Source: Rhodospirillales bacterium (lineage in GTDB: Bacteria > Pseudomonadota > Alphaproteobacteria > BOG-932 > Roseiterribacteraceae). From it: 59,365 nucleotides of DNA. The position numbers and the translations under genes are program-made. The notes beneath the pieces were generated by a model. That model did no database searches and was not told where the DNA came from. It saw only the letters and a list, made by a program, of their open reading frames with translations. Shown here piece by piece: positions 33,691 to 41,743 of the stretch; positions within the stretch are counted from its first letter, which is position 1; every line of letters starts with the position of its first letter. The DNA is taken from positions 1 to 59,365 of the forward strand of contig PLTD01000022.1 of NCBI GenBank assembly GCA_003165335.1. The letters are read 5' to 3'.

Positions 33691-34567
33691 GCGCAGTCGG
33701 GGGCGCCGGATCGCGTATTTCGGTCAGGCAGTGGTACTTGCAATATTTCTCGCAATCTGCCGGATTTTGCCGATCGATTGGGCGTCAGGTTTCGGCGGCT
33801 TTCTTGGCCGAACGATCGGCCCCTTTATGGGTCAAAGCCGCAAAGCGAACCGCAACCTGGCGCGCGCGCTACCGGAATTGTCACCCGAGCGGAACCGACA
33901 GATCATTAAAGGCATGTGGGACAATTTAGGCCGCGTCATCGCCGAATATCCTCACCTGCCCTGCATCTGCGCGCGTTTGGAGGGCGGCCGGGTCGAAATC
34001 GAGGGGCTGGACATCATCCGCGCGCTCGCCACCGATGGAAAGCCGGGCATATTGTTCGGCGCGCATCTCGCCAATTGGGAAGTACAGCCCTTCATCGCTC
34101 GCCATACCGGGCTTGAATTGGGCTTGATCTACCGGGCGCCAAACAACGAATGGGTCGACGGTCTGCTTCGCCGCCTGCGCGACACACCGCTGCTGTTCCG
34201 CAAAGGACAGGAGGGTGCGAAGGCGCTGTACAGCCTTCTGCGGCGGGGCGGACATGCGGCGATGCTGGTCGACCAGAAGATGAACGATGGCATCCCGGTG
34301 CCGTTCTTCGGCCGTGACGCCATGACGGCCCCGGCGATCGCGCAGTTCGCCGTGCGGCTCGGCTGCGTTCTCGTACCCGTGCGCACGGAGCGGCTGAATG
34401 GTGCGCGCTTCCGAATCACCGTTTACCCACCGCTCGAACTGCCATCGACGGGCGATCGCACAGCCGACGAGCGGGCGATAATGGTCGGGATCAATGCAAC
34501 CCTAGAAGGATGGATACGGGCAAAGCCCGAACAATGGCTCTGGCTCCATCGGCGCTGGCCGGACTGA
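33683..34567 (+). CDS. LpxL/HtrB-like lipid A acyltransferase
   Basis: A 294-aa membrane acyltransferase. The family blocks are NLARALPELSPERNRQIIKGMWDNLGRVIAEYPHL, the catalytic HLANWE (HX4D/E type), FRKGQEGAKALYSLLRRGGHAAMLVDQKMNDGIPVPFFGRDAMTAPAIAQFA, and WLWLHRRWPD at the end. It adds a secondary acyl chain to Kdo-lipid A. Last gene of the envelope operon; the next gene lies 149 bp on with its own promoter motif. Confidence 0.92.
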   Translation: MTERSRGRRIAYFGQAVVLAIFLAICRILPIDWASGFGGFLGRTIGPFMGQSRKANRNLARALPELSPERNRQIIKGMWDNLGRVIAEYPHLPCICARLEGGRVEIEGLDIIRALATDGKPGILFGAHLANWEVQPFIARHTGLELGLIYRAPNNEWVDGLLRRLRDTPLLFRKGQEGAKALYSLLRRGGHAAMLVDQKMNDGIPVPFFGRDAMTAPAIAQFAVRLGCVLVPVRTERLNGARFRITVYPPLELPSTGDRTADERAIMVGINATLEGWIRAKPEQWLWLHRRWPD

Positions 34568-34635
34568 ACCGCCCAGCCCAAAAAGCATAATATTTCTGTT
34601 ATTTAGATGATGCAACAGATCGACGCATTCTGTGA

Positions 34636-34649
34636 ATTGTGCATTGCAG
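34636..34649 (+). promoter_or_regulatory. Conserved upstream motif, copy 1 (ATTGTGCATTGCAG)
   Basis: The 14-bp motif starts 81 bp before the first small secreted-protein gene, with an AT-rich -10-like TATATA about 20 bp downstream. The same motif precedes the two paralogues at nearly the same distance. Confidence 0.6.
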
Positions 34650-34716
34650 AACCTTTCGTAATGTGTACTATATAAAAAGTGAACATCGAATCATCCGGTG
34701 AATTGGAGATATTGTT

Positions 34717-34974
34717 ATGAGAATCACGTCAACGGCGCTGGCCGCATTCTTGGTTGTCGCTGCGGCCGCATCGATGCCCGCCACGGCAGCTACCGCCCTG
34801 TTTGCGACTGAAGCCGCTGCTACCCAGGCTTGCGCTGCCGATGAAGTGGTATGGGTCGACCTGGACCACGGCCGCTTCTATCACAAGGCCTCGGCAAGCT
34901 ACGCCAAAGGCAATAACGGTGGTTATGCCTGCCTCAAGGGCGCGCACGCTCAGTATCGCGAAGCCCACGAGTAA
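34717..34974 (+). CDS. Small secreted two-Cys protein, paralogue 1
   Basis: An 85-aa protein with a signal peptide (MRITSTALAAFLVVAAAASMPATA) and a mature part of about 60 residues. Pattern: two conserved Cys (QACAAD and GYACLKG), then DEVVWVDLDHGRFYHK, an NGGY motif and the end AQYREAHE. The Cys pair suggests one disulfide in the periplasm or outside. It is the first of three tandem copies (about 80% identical to copy 2 in the mature part). A GGAG ribosome-binding site precedes the ATG. The VWV...YH.. layout resembles short secreted hypothetical proteins of other alphaproteobacteria; no function is known. Confidence 0.85.
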   Translation: MRITSTALAAFLVVAAAASMPATAATALFATEAAATQACAADEVVWVDLDHGRFYHKASASYAKGNNGGYACLKGAHAQYREAHE

Positions 34975-35009
34975 GCTTTTTTGGCGCCGATATCGGTGCA
35001 AGGCATTTA

Positions 35010-35039
35010 GGGGCGGCCCCTTGGGGACCGCCCTTTTTG
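35010..35039 (+). terminator. Terminator after paralogue 1
   Basis: GGGCGGCCCC-TT-GGGGACCGCCC with one bulge, followed by TTTTT. The stem sequence recurs after paralogues 2 and 3, so the terminator was duplicated with the gene. Confidence 0.8.
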
Positions 35040-35158
35040 TTTGGCCAAATCTCTGAAATTCCTGCGGTTTTTTGCAGTGCACTCTGCGTCTGATTGGCAT
35101 ATTTGCATTTAATCATAAGACTATGCTAGGTGAGACTTATCGTTTCACCACCTGCGAC

Positions 35159-35172
35159 ATTGTGCGCCGCAG
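35159..35172 (+). promoter_or_regulatory. Conserved upstream motif, copy 2 (ATTGTGCGCCGCAG)
   Basis: The same motif starts 86 bp before paralogue 2, preceded by TGCGAC as in copy 3 (TGTGAC). A TATAGA element follows after about 21 bp. Confidence 0.6.
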
Positions 35173-35244
35173 CAATTCGTGCGAAGCAGCCCATATAGAG
35201 GGTTGAGTAACTTTTCTACGTCCTGAAAATCCGAGGAGTTTGTC

Positions 35245-35502
35245 ATGAAGATCGCATCCAGCGCGATTGCCATCGCCCTTCTAGCCGCCACAACCGCCGC
35301 TCTTCCGGCAGTTGCCGCGACCAGCCTTTTCGCCACCGAGCCCGCCGCTACTGCAGCTTGCGCGTCTGACGAAGTTGTATGGGTCGACCTCGACCACGGC
35401 CGCTTCTATCACAAGGCCCAGTCCAATTTCGCCAAAGGCAATAATGGCGGCTTTGCCTGCCTGAAGGCAGCTCACGCCCAGTATCGCGAAGCTCACGAGT
35501 AA
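35245..35502 (+). CDS. Small secreted two-Cys protein, paralogue 2
   Basis: An 85-aa protein with a signal peptide (MKIASSAIAIALLAATTAALPAVA) and nearly the same mature sequence as paralogue 1: Cys in AACASD and FACLKA, the DEVVWVDLDHGRFYHK core, and the AQYREAHE end. The signal peptides have diverged more than the mature parts, which indicates selection on the secreted domain. The ATG has GGAG upstream. Its own motif and terminator flank it, so each copy is an independent transcription unit. Confidence 0.85.
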   Translation: MKIASSAIAIALLAATTAALPAVAATSLFATEPAATAACASDEVVWVDLDHGRFYHKAQSNFAKGNNGGFACLKAAHAQYREAHE

Positions 35503-35551
35503 GCATATCTGCGGCCGCCGTTGCGGCGGTTTCTGGACTATACACAGTAAA

Positions 35552-35581
35552 GGGGCGGTCCCAACAGGCCGCCCCTTTTTT
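35552..35581 (+). terminator. Terminator after paralogue 2
   Basis: GGGGCGGTCC-CAACA-GGCCGCCCC followed by TTTTTT. A second small hairpin with a short T-run (CCGCCG-TTG-style, 35515-35532) lies just before it. Confidence 0.8.
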
Positions 35582-35600
35582 GTTTAGGACATAAATATAT

Positions 35601-35613
35601 GGCGATGCACAAT
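35601..35613 (-). promoter_or_regulatory. Inverted, partial copy of the upstream motif
   Basis: The minus strand reads ATTGTGCATCGCC, matching the first 12 positions of the ATTGTGCRYYGCAG motif apart from one base. It sits 85 bp before copy 3 in the opposite direction, possibly a second site for the same regulator. Confidence 0.35.
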
Positions 35614-35684
35614 TTTGATCTGCCGTATAACTATATTAATTAACATTGGGTTAGAGATATACATCTAGTCCGAATGGATGTGAC

Positions 35685-35698
35685 ATTGTGCGTTGCAG
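35685..35698 (+). promoter_or_regulatory. Conserved upstream motif, copy 3 (ATTGTGCGTTGCAG)
   Basis: Third copy, starting 88 bp before paralogue 3. The common core TGC-RYY-GCA is a short palindrome (TGC...GCA), as expected for a dimeric transcription factor. Confidence 0.6.
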
Positions 35699-35772
35699 CA
35701 TTTTCCATATATTGGGTTAGACTCTCGATCTATCCGGTAACGCGATGTTGCCGAACCCTCTAGGAGATTATG

Positions 35773-36033
35773 ATGCGAATTCAGCATTGGGGCGCAGCTC
35801 TTCCTCTCGTCGCCGCCTTGGCGGCCGTGTCTCTGCCAGCCGGCGCTATGGGCAGCATGTACGCGACTGAGGCCCAAGCGGCTCAGGCATGCGCCGCCGA
35901 CCCCGTCGTATGGGTCGATCTGGACCGCGGTCGGTTTTATCAAAAAACCCAGAGCGATTACGGCAAGAGCAAAAATGGCGGATATACCTGCCTGAAGGCG
36001 GCGCACGCCGATTACCGGCCGGGCCACGACTGA
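35773..36033 (+). CDS. Small secreted two-Cys protein, paralogue 3
   Basis: An 86-aa protein with a signal peptide (MRIQHWGAALPLVAALAAVSLPAGA). The mature part keeps both Cys (QACAAD, GYTCLKA) and WVDLDRGRFYQK but ends in RPGHD rather than REAHE. It is the most diverged copy. The second of two adjacent ATG codons was chosen because it aligns with the other copies and gives better spacing to AGGAG. Confidence 0.82.
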   Translation: MRIQHWGAALPLVAALAAVSLPAGAMGSMYATEAQAAQACAADPVVWVDLDRGRFYQKTQSDYGKSKNGGYTCLKAAHADYRPGHD

Positions 36034-36060
36034 TCGGCAGATGGGCTAGGATATCGACAA

Positions 36061-36087
36061 GGGCGGCCTCATAGGGGTCGCCCTTTT
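36061..36087 (+). terminator. Terminator after paralogue 3
   Basis: GGGCGGCC-TCATA-GGGGTCGCCC followed by TTTT. It lies 10 bp before the end of the convergent xseA gene and may serve both directions. Confidence 0.7.
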
Positions 36088-36097
36088 CATTTTCGGC

Positions 36098-37555
36098 TCA
36101 AAACAGCCGGCCTTGCGGCCCGGATTTCGGCGCCTCCGCCTTCACCGCGCGGGACCGCGCGGGCGTCTCGGCTGTACCGTCTAGCGTGGCGCCAACTTTA
36201 CCGTCGTGGAACTCGATGGAAACCTCCGTCCCCGGAGAAGCATCGGTCGAAGAGCCGATCGCATGACCGGCCGAGTCGCTGACCAGCGCAAAGCCGCGCT
36301 TCAGCACACCCCGATAGGAATAGCTTTCAAGCAAATCTCCTAACCGCTGAAAACGCGCCTGTGCTGAATCGACCGACCGGCGGAAACCGGCGTCGAGGGA
36401 GCGCCCCTGCGTTTCGAGATGCCGCTTCATGTCTTGAATCTGCTGCAGCGGGTGGCGCAGCCGCGCGCCCCACGTCCCCACAGTCTGCGCCTGCCGATCG
36501 AAATAATTGCGTCTAGCCCCTTCCAATCGCTCTTCCAGTCCGTCCAGACGCTGGGCATGAGCCTCTATCGCATGACGCGGATTGCCCAGCCCGCGCTCCA
36601 GCGCCTGCAACTCGCTGCGCTTGAAGGCGACCGACCTTTCGATCTGAAACAGCAGGCGGGACGAACATTCCTCGACCCGGGCCAGCAATTGCAGCCGCAC
36701 CGGCACAGCGAACTCTGCTGCCGCGGTCGGCGTAGGCGCCCTGACATCGGAGGCAAAATCAATCAATGTCGTATCGGTTTCATGGCCAACTGCGGAAATC
36801 AGCGGAATCGCGCTCGCCGCCGCAGCGCGCACGACTATCTCCTCGTTGAAGGCCATCAAATCTTCGATCGCTCCCCCGCCGCGCGCCACGATCAGCACGT
36901 CGGGACGGCGCGGCCAGCCAACCAATGGCAGGGCATTAAATCCATTGATCGCCGCCGCGACCTCCGCGGCGGCCGTCGCCCCCTGCACGGCAACCGGCCA
37001 GATCAGCACGTCGCGCGGAAACCGGTCGGCCAATCGGTGAAGAATGTCACGAATCACCGCCCCGGTCGGTGAGGTCACCACCCCGATCACACCCGGCAGG
37101 CTGGGCAGCGGACGCTTGCGGTCGCTGTCGAACAGCCCTTCGGCGGCAAGCTTCTTGCGCCTCTCCTCGATGAGCTTGAGCAGAGCCCCCTGCCCGGCCA
37201 GCTCCATCGACTCGATGACAAGCTGATAACTCGACCGCGCCGGATAGGTTGTGACCCTGCCGGTGCAGATAACTTCGATCCCGTCTTCGGGGATGAGGCC
37301 CAGACGCGACACTGCCGAGCGCCAGACGACTCCGTCGAGAACCGCGTCCTCGTCCTTGAGGCAGAGATAGATATGGCCCGACGTATGGCGCTTGACCCGC
37401 AACAGCTCGCCGCGCACCCGAACCAGCCCATAGGCGCCCTCGATCGTGCGCTTCACCGCCCGCGCCAACTCGCCGACGGTATAGGGGGTCAGGTTGTCGC
37501 CGACCGCGGGGCCGGCGTCCGCGTCAAGAAGACCGGGTTCAATTTGCGTGCTCAT
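36098..37555 (-). CDS. xseA: Exodeoxyribonuclease VII large subunit
   Basis: A 485-aa nuclease subunit. An N-terminal OB domain (TPYTVGELARAVKRTIEGAYGLVRVRGEL, HIYLCLKDEDAVLDGVVWR) is followed by the catalytic domain (GVVTSPTGAVIRDILHRLADRFP, DVLIVARGGGAIEDLMAFNEE, ISAVGHETDTTLIDFASDVRAPTPTAAAE) and a coiled-coil C-terminus. It degrades single-stranded DNA with XseB, which is not encoded here. ATG 37555 (MSTQIEP) was chosen. It is divergent from purD, a common alphaproteobacterial arrangement. Confidence 0.96.
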   Translation of the reverse strand: MSTQIEPGLLDADAGPAVGDNLTPYTVGELARAVKRTIEGAYGLVRVRGELLRVKRHTSGHIYLCLKDEDAVLDGVVWRSAVSRLGLIPEDGIEVICTGRVTTYPARSSYQLVIESMELAGQGALLKLIEERRKKLAAEGLFDSDRKRPLPSLPGVIGVVTSPTGAVIRDILHRLADRFPRDVLIWPVAVQGATAAAEVAAAINGFNALPLVGWPRRPDVLIVARGGGAIEDLMAFNEEIVVRAAAASAIPLISAVGHETDTTLIDFASDVRAPTPTAAAEFAVPVRLQLLARVEECSSRLLFQIERSVAFKRSELQALERGLGNPRHAIEAHAQRLDGLEERLEGARRNYFDRQAQTVGTWGARLRHPLQQIQDMKRHLETQGRSLDAGFRRSVDSAQARFQRLGDLLESYSYRGVLKRGFALVSDSAGHAIGSSTDASPGTEVSIEFHDGKVGATLDGTAETPARSRAVKAEAPKSGPQGRLF

Positions 37556-37608
37556 AGCGCCATGATACAAACCGCCCCGGAAAAAGCCATTTCAGGAAAA
37601 ACGACATT

Positions 37609-38922
37609 GTGACGGATCGGCTCAATATCCTTCTGGTCGGAAGTGGCGGACGCGAACATGCCCTGGCGCTGCGCATCGCATCATCGCCGCTGACGGCGAA
37701 TCTGACCGTCGCGCCAGGCAATGCCGGTATTGGCGAAATCGCCGAATGCGTTGCAATCGCAGCGGACGATGTACCGGGTCTGGTCGATTACGCCGCGCGG
37801 AACGCGATCGATTTCGTCATCGTCGGACCCGAAGTTGCCTTGGTTGCCGGGCTGGCCGACCGTCTGGCGGAGAAAAATATCCGCGCTTTCGGCCCCAACG
37901 CCGCCGCCGCCCTTCTGGAAGGCTCGAAATCCTTCATGAAGGATATTGTCGCCAAGTACGGCATTCCTACCGCCGCCTATGCGCGCTTCCGCGATCGTGA
38001 TGCCGCCAAAGCCTATGTGATCGAGCACGGTATGCCGATCGTGATCAAGGCGGATGGCCTGGCGGCTGGCAAGGGCGTCACGATTGCCACTACGCCGGCG
38101 GAGGCGGAGGCAGCGATCGACGAGGCGCTGATCGGCGGCCGGTTCGGTGCCGCGGGCAGCGAAATCGTGATCGAAGAATTCATGACCGGCGAAGAAGCCA
38201 GCTATTTCGCCCTGGTTGATGGCGAAACCGTCGTGCCGCTTGGCGCAGCGCAGGACCATAAGGCTGTCGGCGACGGCGACACCGGCCCCAATACCGGCGG
38301 CATGGGCGCCTATAGCCCAGCCCCCGTCGTAACGCGGGAGCTGGAACGGCAAATCCTGAACGACATCCTGCGTCCGCTGGCAAGCGCGATGGTCGCTGAA
38401 GGTCGGCCATATCGCGGGGTCATCTTCGCCGGCTTGATGATCGTGCCCGGCCCGGCCGGCCCGAAGCCCCGGCTGATCGAGATCAACGTCCGTTTCGGTG
38501 ACCCCGAATGCCAGGTGCTGATGGCGAGGTTGGAAAGCGACCCGGTCGCGCTGATGTTGGCCACGGCGGAGGGCCGGCTTGCCGATCTGCCGCCCGCACG
38601 CTGGAGCGACCAGGCCGCACTCACCGTCGTGCTCTGTGCCGAAGGCTACCCGGGAACTCCGGTAACCGGGACCGAGATCAAGGGTGTTGCAAAGGCCGCG
38701 GCGGTCGAGGGGGTGACGGTCTTTCATGCCGGCACCAAGCGCAGCGCGGACGGCAAGTTGCTGGCTTGCGGCGGCCGGGTTCTCAATATCGTCGCCACCG
38801 GCAGCGATGTCGCGCAGGCGAAGACGCGGGCCTATCGCGCGGTAGACCTTATCGACTGGCCGGGCGGGTTCTGCCGCCGCGATATCGGCTGGCGCGCCAT
38901 CGAAAGGGAGGCTGTTTCGTGA
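37609..38922 (+). CDS. purD: Phosphoribosylamine-glycine ligase
   Basis: A 437-aa GARS enzyme of purine synthesis. It begins with GTG (MTDRLNILLVGSGGREHAL) and shows GPEVALVAGLADRL, the ATP-grasp blocks KADGLAAGKGVTIA, EEFMTGEEASYFALVDG, GAAQDHKAVGDGDTGPNTGGMGAYSPAP and EINVRFGDPECQ. Its stop overlaps the GTG start of the UbiH-type gene (GTGA). Confidence 0.97.
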   Translation: MTDRLNILLVGSGGREHALALRIASSPLTANLTVAPGNAGIGEIAECVAIAADDVPGLVDYAARNAIDFVIVGPEVALVAGLADRLAEKNIRAFGPNAAAALLEGSKSFMKDIVAKYGIPTAAYARFRDRDAAKAYVIEHGMPIVIKADGLAAGKGVTIATTPAEAEAAIDEALIGGRFGAAGSEIVIEEFMTGEEASYFALVDGETVVPLGAAQDHKAVGDGDTGPNTGGMGAYSPAPVVTRELERQILNDILRPLASAMVAEGRPYRGVIFAGLMIVPGPAGPKPRLIEINVRFGDPECQVLMARLESDPVALMLATAEGRLADLPPARWSDQAALTVVLCAEGYPGTPVTGTEIKGVAKAAAVEGVTVFHAGTKRSADGKLLACGGRVLNIVATGSDVAQAKTRAYRAVDLIDWPGGFCRRDIGWRAIEREAVS

Positions 38923-40160
38923 GCAAACGCAAAACCCTGTCACGCTTCGACGTCGCAATTGTCGGTGGCGGCATCTCCGGCACGACATTTGCCGCCATCC
39001 TGGGCGGCGCCGGTCTCAGCGTCGCCCTGATCGAGCGGCAGGCGCAGGCCGCCCTCGAAAAGAGCGCCTACGACGGCCGCACGACCGCGATCACCTATGG
39101 TTCGCGCAAATTGCTTGAGGCGGCAGGGCTGTGGGACGACCTGGCGCCCGATGCCTGCCCGATCGACGATATTCGCGTCGCCGACGGCGCGTCATCCTTG
39201 TTTCTGCATTTCGATTCGCGCGAAGTCGGCAACGACCCGCTGGGGTCGATTCTTGAGAACCGCGTCATCCGCAAATCGCTGCACAAGCGAATCAACGCCA
39301 TCAAGACCGTAACCCAGATCGCTCCTGCAACCGTCGCCGGACTGGATACGAGCGGCCCGCTGGCGTACCTCACACTCGAAGACGGCAGGCAAATAGCCGC
39401 CGATCTCGTCGTCGGGGCAGACGGCCGCGAGTCTTTTATCCGCGGCGCCGCCGGCATCGGAACGATCGGCTGGGCCTATAAGCAGCACGCCATCGTGACC
39501 GTCATGGGCCATGAGTTGCCCCACGAAAACGTCGCTGTGGAGAATTTCCTGCCGGCCGGTCCATTCGCGATCCTGCCGATGACCGATGCGCCCGACGGCA
39601 CGCATCGCAGCTCGATCGTCTGGACCGACCATGTCGACGCGGTTCCGCTTTACGCGAAGCTGGATCGGCCGGCCTTCGAAGCCGAGTTGCAAAAGCGCGC
39701 CGGCGAGTGGCTGGGCCGGGTTTGGGAAATCGGACCGCGCTTCACCTATCCGCTGCAGCTTCGCCACGCCAAGCGCTATATCGCGCCCCGCGTTGCACTG
39801 ATCGCCGATGCGGCCCATGTCATCCACCCGATCGCCGGCCAGGGCCTAAACCTCGGCATGCGCGACATCGACCTGCTGTCTGAGCTGCTGGTCGACCATC
39901 GCCGTTCCGGCCTGGATCTGGGCGATCCCTTGATGCTGAGGCGGTACGAGCGCGCGCGCAGAACGGACAATTTCGCTTTCAGCGCGACGACCGATATTCT
40001 CGACCGGCTGTTCTCCAACGACATCCCGCCGATCCGGGCGGCGCGCCGCATTGGGCTGGGCGCGGTCAACAGCATGCCCCCTCTGCGCCGCTTCTTCATG
40101 CGCCGCGCCATGGGCGCGTCCGGGGCGCTGTCGCGGCTGGGGCGCGGCGAAAGCCTATAG
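38919..40160 (+). CDS. UbiH/UbiF-family FAD monooxygenase
   Basis: A 413-aa flavoprotein hydroxylase starting with GTG in the GTGA overlap with purD. FAD-binding GGGISGTTFAAILG at the N-terminus, VVGADGRES in the middle (NADPH/FAD motif) and the family signature RVALIADAAHVIHPIAGQGLNLGMRDIDLL. It probably carries out one of the ring hydroxylations in ubiquinone synthesis (UbiH, UbiF/Coq7-like position not certain). A longer open frame upstream overlaps purD and is not coding. The end converges on and overlaps an alpha/beta hydrolase gene by 6 bp. Confidence 0.9.
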   Translation: MSKRKTLSRFDVAIVGGGISGTTFAAILGGAGLSVALIERQAQAALEKSAYDGRTTAITYGSRKLLEAAGLWDDLAPDACPIDDIRVADGASSLFLHFDSREVGNDPLGSILENRVIRKSLHKRINAIKTVTQIAPATVAGLDTSGPLAYLTLEDGRQIAADLVVGADGRESFIRGAAGIGTIGWAYKQHAIVTVMGHELPHENVAVENFLPAGPFAILPMTDAPDGTHRSSIVWTDHVDAVPLYAKLDRPAFEAELQKRAGEWLGRVWEIGPRFTYPLQLRHAKRYIAPRVALIADAAHVIHPIAGQGLNLGMRDIDLLSELLVDHRRSGLDLGDPLMLRRYERARRTDNFAFSATTDILDRLFSNDIPPIRAARRIGLGAVNSMPPLRRFFMRRAMGASGALSRLGRGESL

Positions 40161-40949
40161 GCGGCGCAAAAACCCGCTCAGCGCCTCGTTATATAGCTCG
40201 CTACTTTCGACGAACGGCGAATGGCCTGCGCCCGGAATGATGCAAAGCTTCGCACCGCCCACGGCGGCCGCTGTCCCCTCGATCATCCAGGGCAGTGTCA
40301 GCTCGTCCTGATCGCCGACGATGAACAGTGTCGGCACGGGGAAAGCGGAATAATCGACAGGCAGCGCATCGCGCATCCTGCGATAGGGCTCGTAAATCTG
40401 ATCGCCGCTGGGTACCGAAACGGTGCTCTCCAACCGCATCCGGCAAATTCCGCTGTAGAGGTAATTCAATTCCGGCTCTGCTTGCGCAAAGCCTGGAGCA
40501 AAGAGATGATCCAGAACCTGAAAACCGCCGGCAATCTTATCAATCATCTGGTCCGCCCAACGCGACAGGGACGCCGTCTGGAAACCGAAAGGCGTGTCGC
40601 TCATGACAAGCCCGCGGACCCGCTTTGGGTGCTGTTGCGCCACACCCGAAACCGCCATGCCGCCCATCGAATGACCGACCAGTATCGCGCGGTCGATTGC
40701 GAGATGGTCCATCAGCCCCAGAAGATGACCGGCTGGTGTCGGCATAGCGCTTGCCGCAGCCTTGCGCTCGGTCAGCCCGAAACCCTCCGCATCGTATGTC
40801 ACGCAGCGAAATCGGTCTTTCAGCGCCGCAACCTGCTTCCACCAGCATAGATGATTGCCGTCGCCGCCATGGGCAAACACAAGCCAATCGCCTGCGCCCT
40901 CGACCTCGTAATAGACGCTGAGCCCATCGATTAGAATGCGCGGCATCAA
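40155..40949 (-). CDS. Alpha/beta hydrolase
   Basis: A 264-aa soluble hydrolase. Oxyanion region VFAHGGDGNHLCWW, nucleophile GHSMGG (Ser about 95), catalytic Asp in VGDQDELT and His in PGAGHSPFV. Substrate unknown; esterase- or C-C hydrolase-like. It overlaps the convergent UbiH-type gene by 6 bp and may follow the membrane two-gene operon on the same strand (20-bp gap). Confidence 0.9.
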   Translation of the reverse strand: MMPRILIDGLSVYYEVEGAGDWLVFAHGGDGNHLCWWKQVAALKDRFRCVTYDAEGFGLTERKAAASAMPTPAGHLLGLMDHLAIDRAILVGHSMGGMAVSGVAQQHPKRVRGLVMSDTPFGFQTASLSRWADQMIDKIAGGFQVLDHLFAPGFAQAEPELNYLYSGICRMRLESTVSVPSGDQIYEPYRRMRDALPVDYSAFPVPTLFIVGDQDELTLPWMIEGTAAAVGGAKLCIIPGAGHSPFVESSELYNEALSGFLRRL

Positions 40950-40969
40950 GTTTCCCCTATCGGCTGCCG

Positions 40970-41743
40970 TTATTCGGCTTCTCTATCCCAGCGTTCCGTC
41001 AGCTTTTGAAGCTCGCGCGCCTGTCTCTTGTTCTCGATGTCCTGAATCATATTTGTTCTTCTCGGCAGCCCGACGACACGGGCGGCGCCTCGTCCTGCCC
41101 ACGGCAGGTCGAATCGGCGACGAGACTGACGGCAAGACGCGACCAAAGCCAGAAACTCACGATGGTCGGCGTTCCAGCTTTCCTTCATCGTTTGGCTATA
41201 TCCCACCGGTAGCCAGGGCGCACAGTGCTGCAGGCGCTCAAGAGCCGCTTTCAAATAGCGTTTTCTAATCGGCATCACATTCGCGCAGGCGTCGCGGTTC
41301 CAAATGACCAGCTGATAGTGGAACCGCTGAATGAAATACTCTGCATAAGACCAAACCATTTGCTCCAACGGCTGGACATCGACCTCTCGCTCGCGTGCGC
41401 AATAGATCCATTTTTCGCTGACACAGACAGGGATATCCGGGAAGTAATCGCACACGACTTGTGTATCGCCATGCGCGCTCATTGCGGCACTGAGCAAAGC
41501 CGACAAGATCCGGCGGCGCCTGTTAGCCTTCCATACGAAAAAACCGATCCAGACAATGGCGCCGGCCCCGAGCGTCACGCCAATGAGGAAAAAAACTGCG
41601 AATATGTCTCGGTCGCTCTCCTGCGCGATGCGCGGGTCCCCGATCAGCGCGACGATAATCAAACCCAGGACAGCGATAGCGAGTGCCAGCGGGTTGCCTG
41701 TCACGTCCATCCACAATCGCCGCAATGCCCTCTCGGCTCTCAT
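40970..41743 (-). CDS. Membrane protein of unknown function, partner of the TIR-like protein
   Basis: A 257-aa protein. After a basic N-terminus are two hydrophobic helices (about 13-31 and 43-66), then a basic stretch (WKANRRRRI) and a soluble domain. The domain pattern EKWIYCAREREVDVQPLEQMVWSYAEYF resembles PH-like membrane-stress domains (hydrophobic strand, acidic turn, WxY), but I do not recognise a family. ATG 41743 overlaps the stop of the preceding gene (ATGA), so the two are coupled. A conserved role with that partner is inferred only from coupling. Confidence 0.75.
   Translation of the reverse strand: MRAERALRRLWMDVTGNPLALAIAVLGLIIVALIGDPRIAQESDRDIFAVFFLIGVTLGAGAIVWIGFFVWKANRRRRILSALLSAAMSAHGDTQVVCDYFPDIPVCVSEKWIYCAREREVDVQPLEQMVWSYAEYFIQRFHYQLVIWNRDACANVMPIRKRYLKAALERLQHCAPWLPVGYSQTMKESWNADHREFLALVASCRQSRRRFDLPWAGRGAARVVGLPRRTNMIQDIENKRQARELQKLTERWDREAE

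Noticed and set aside
38508-38918. Upstream extension of the UbiH-type frame
   Set aside because: It overlaps purD in another frame and shows no homology. The GTG at 38919 couples to the purD stop.
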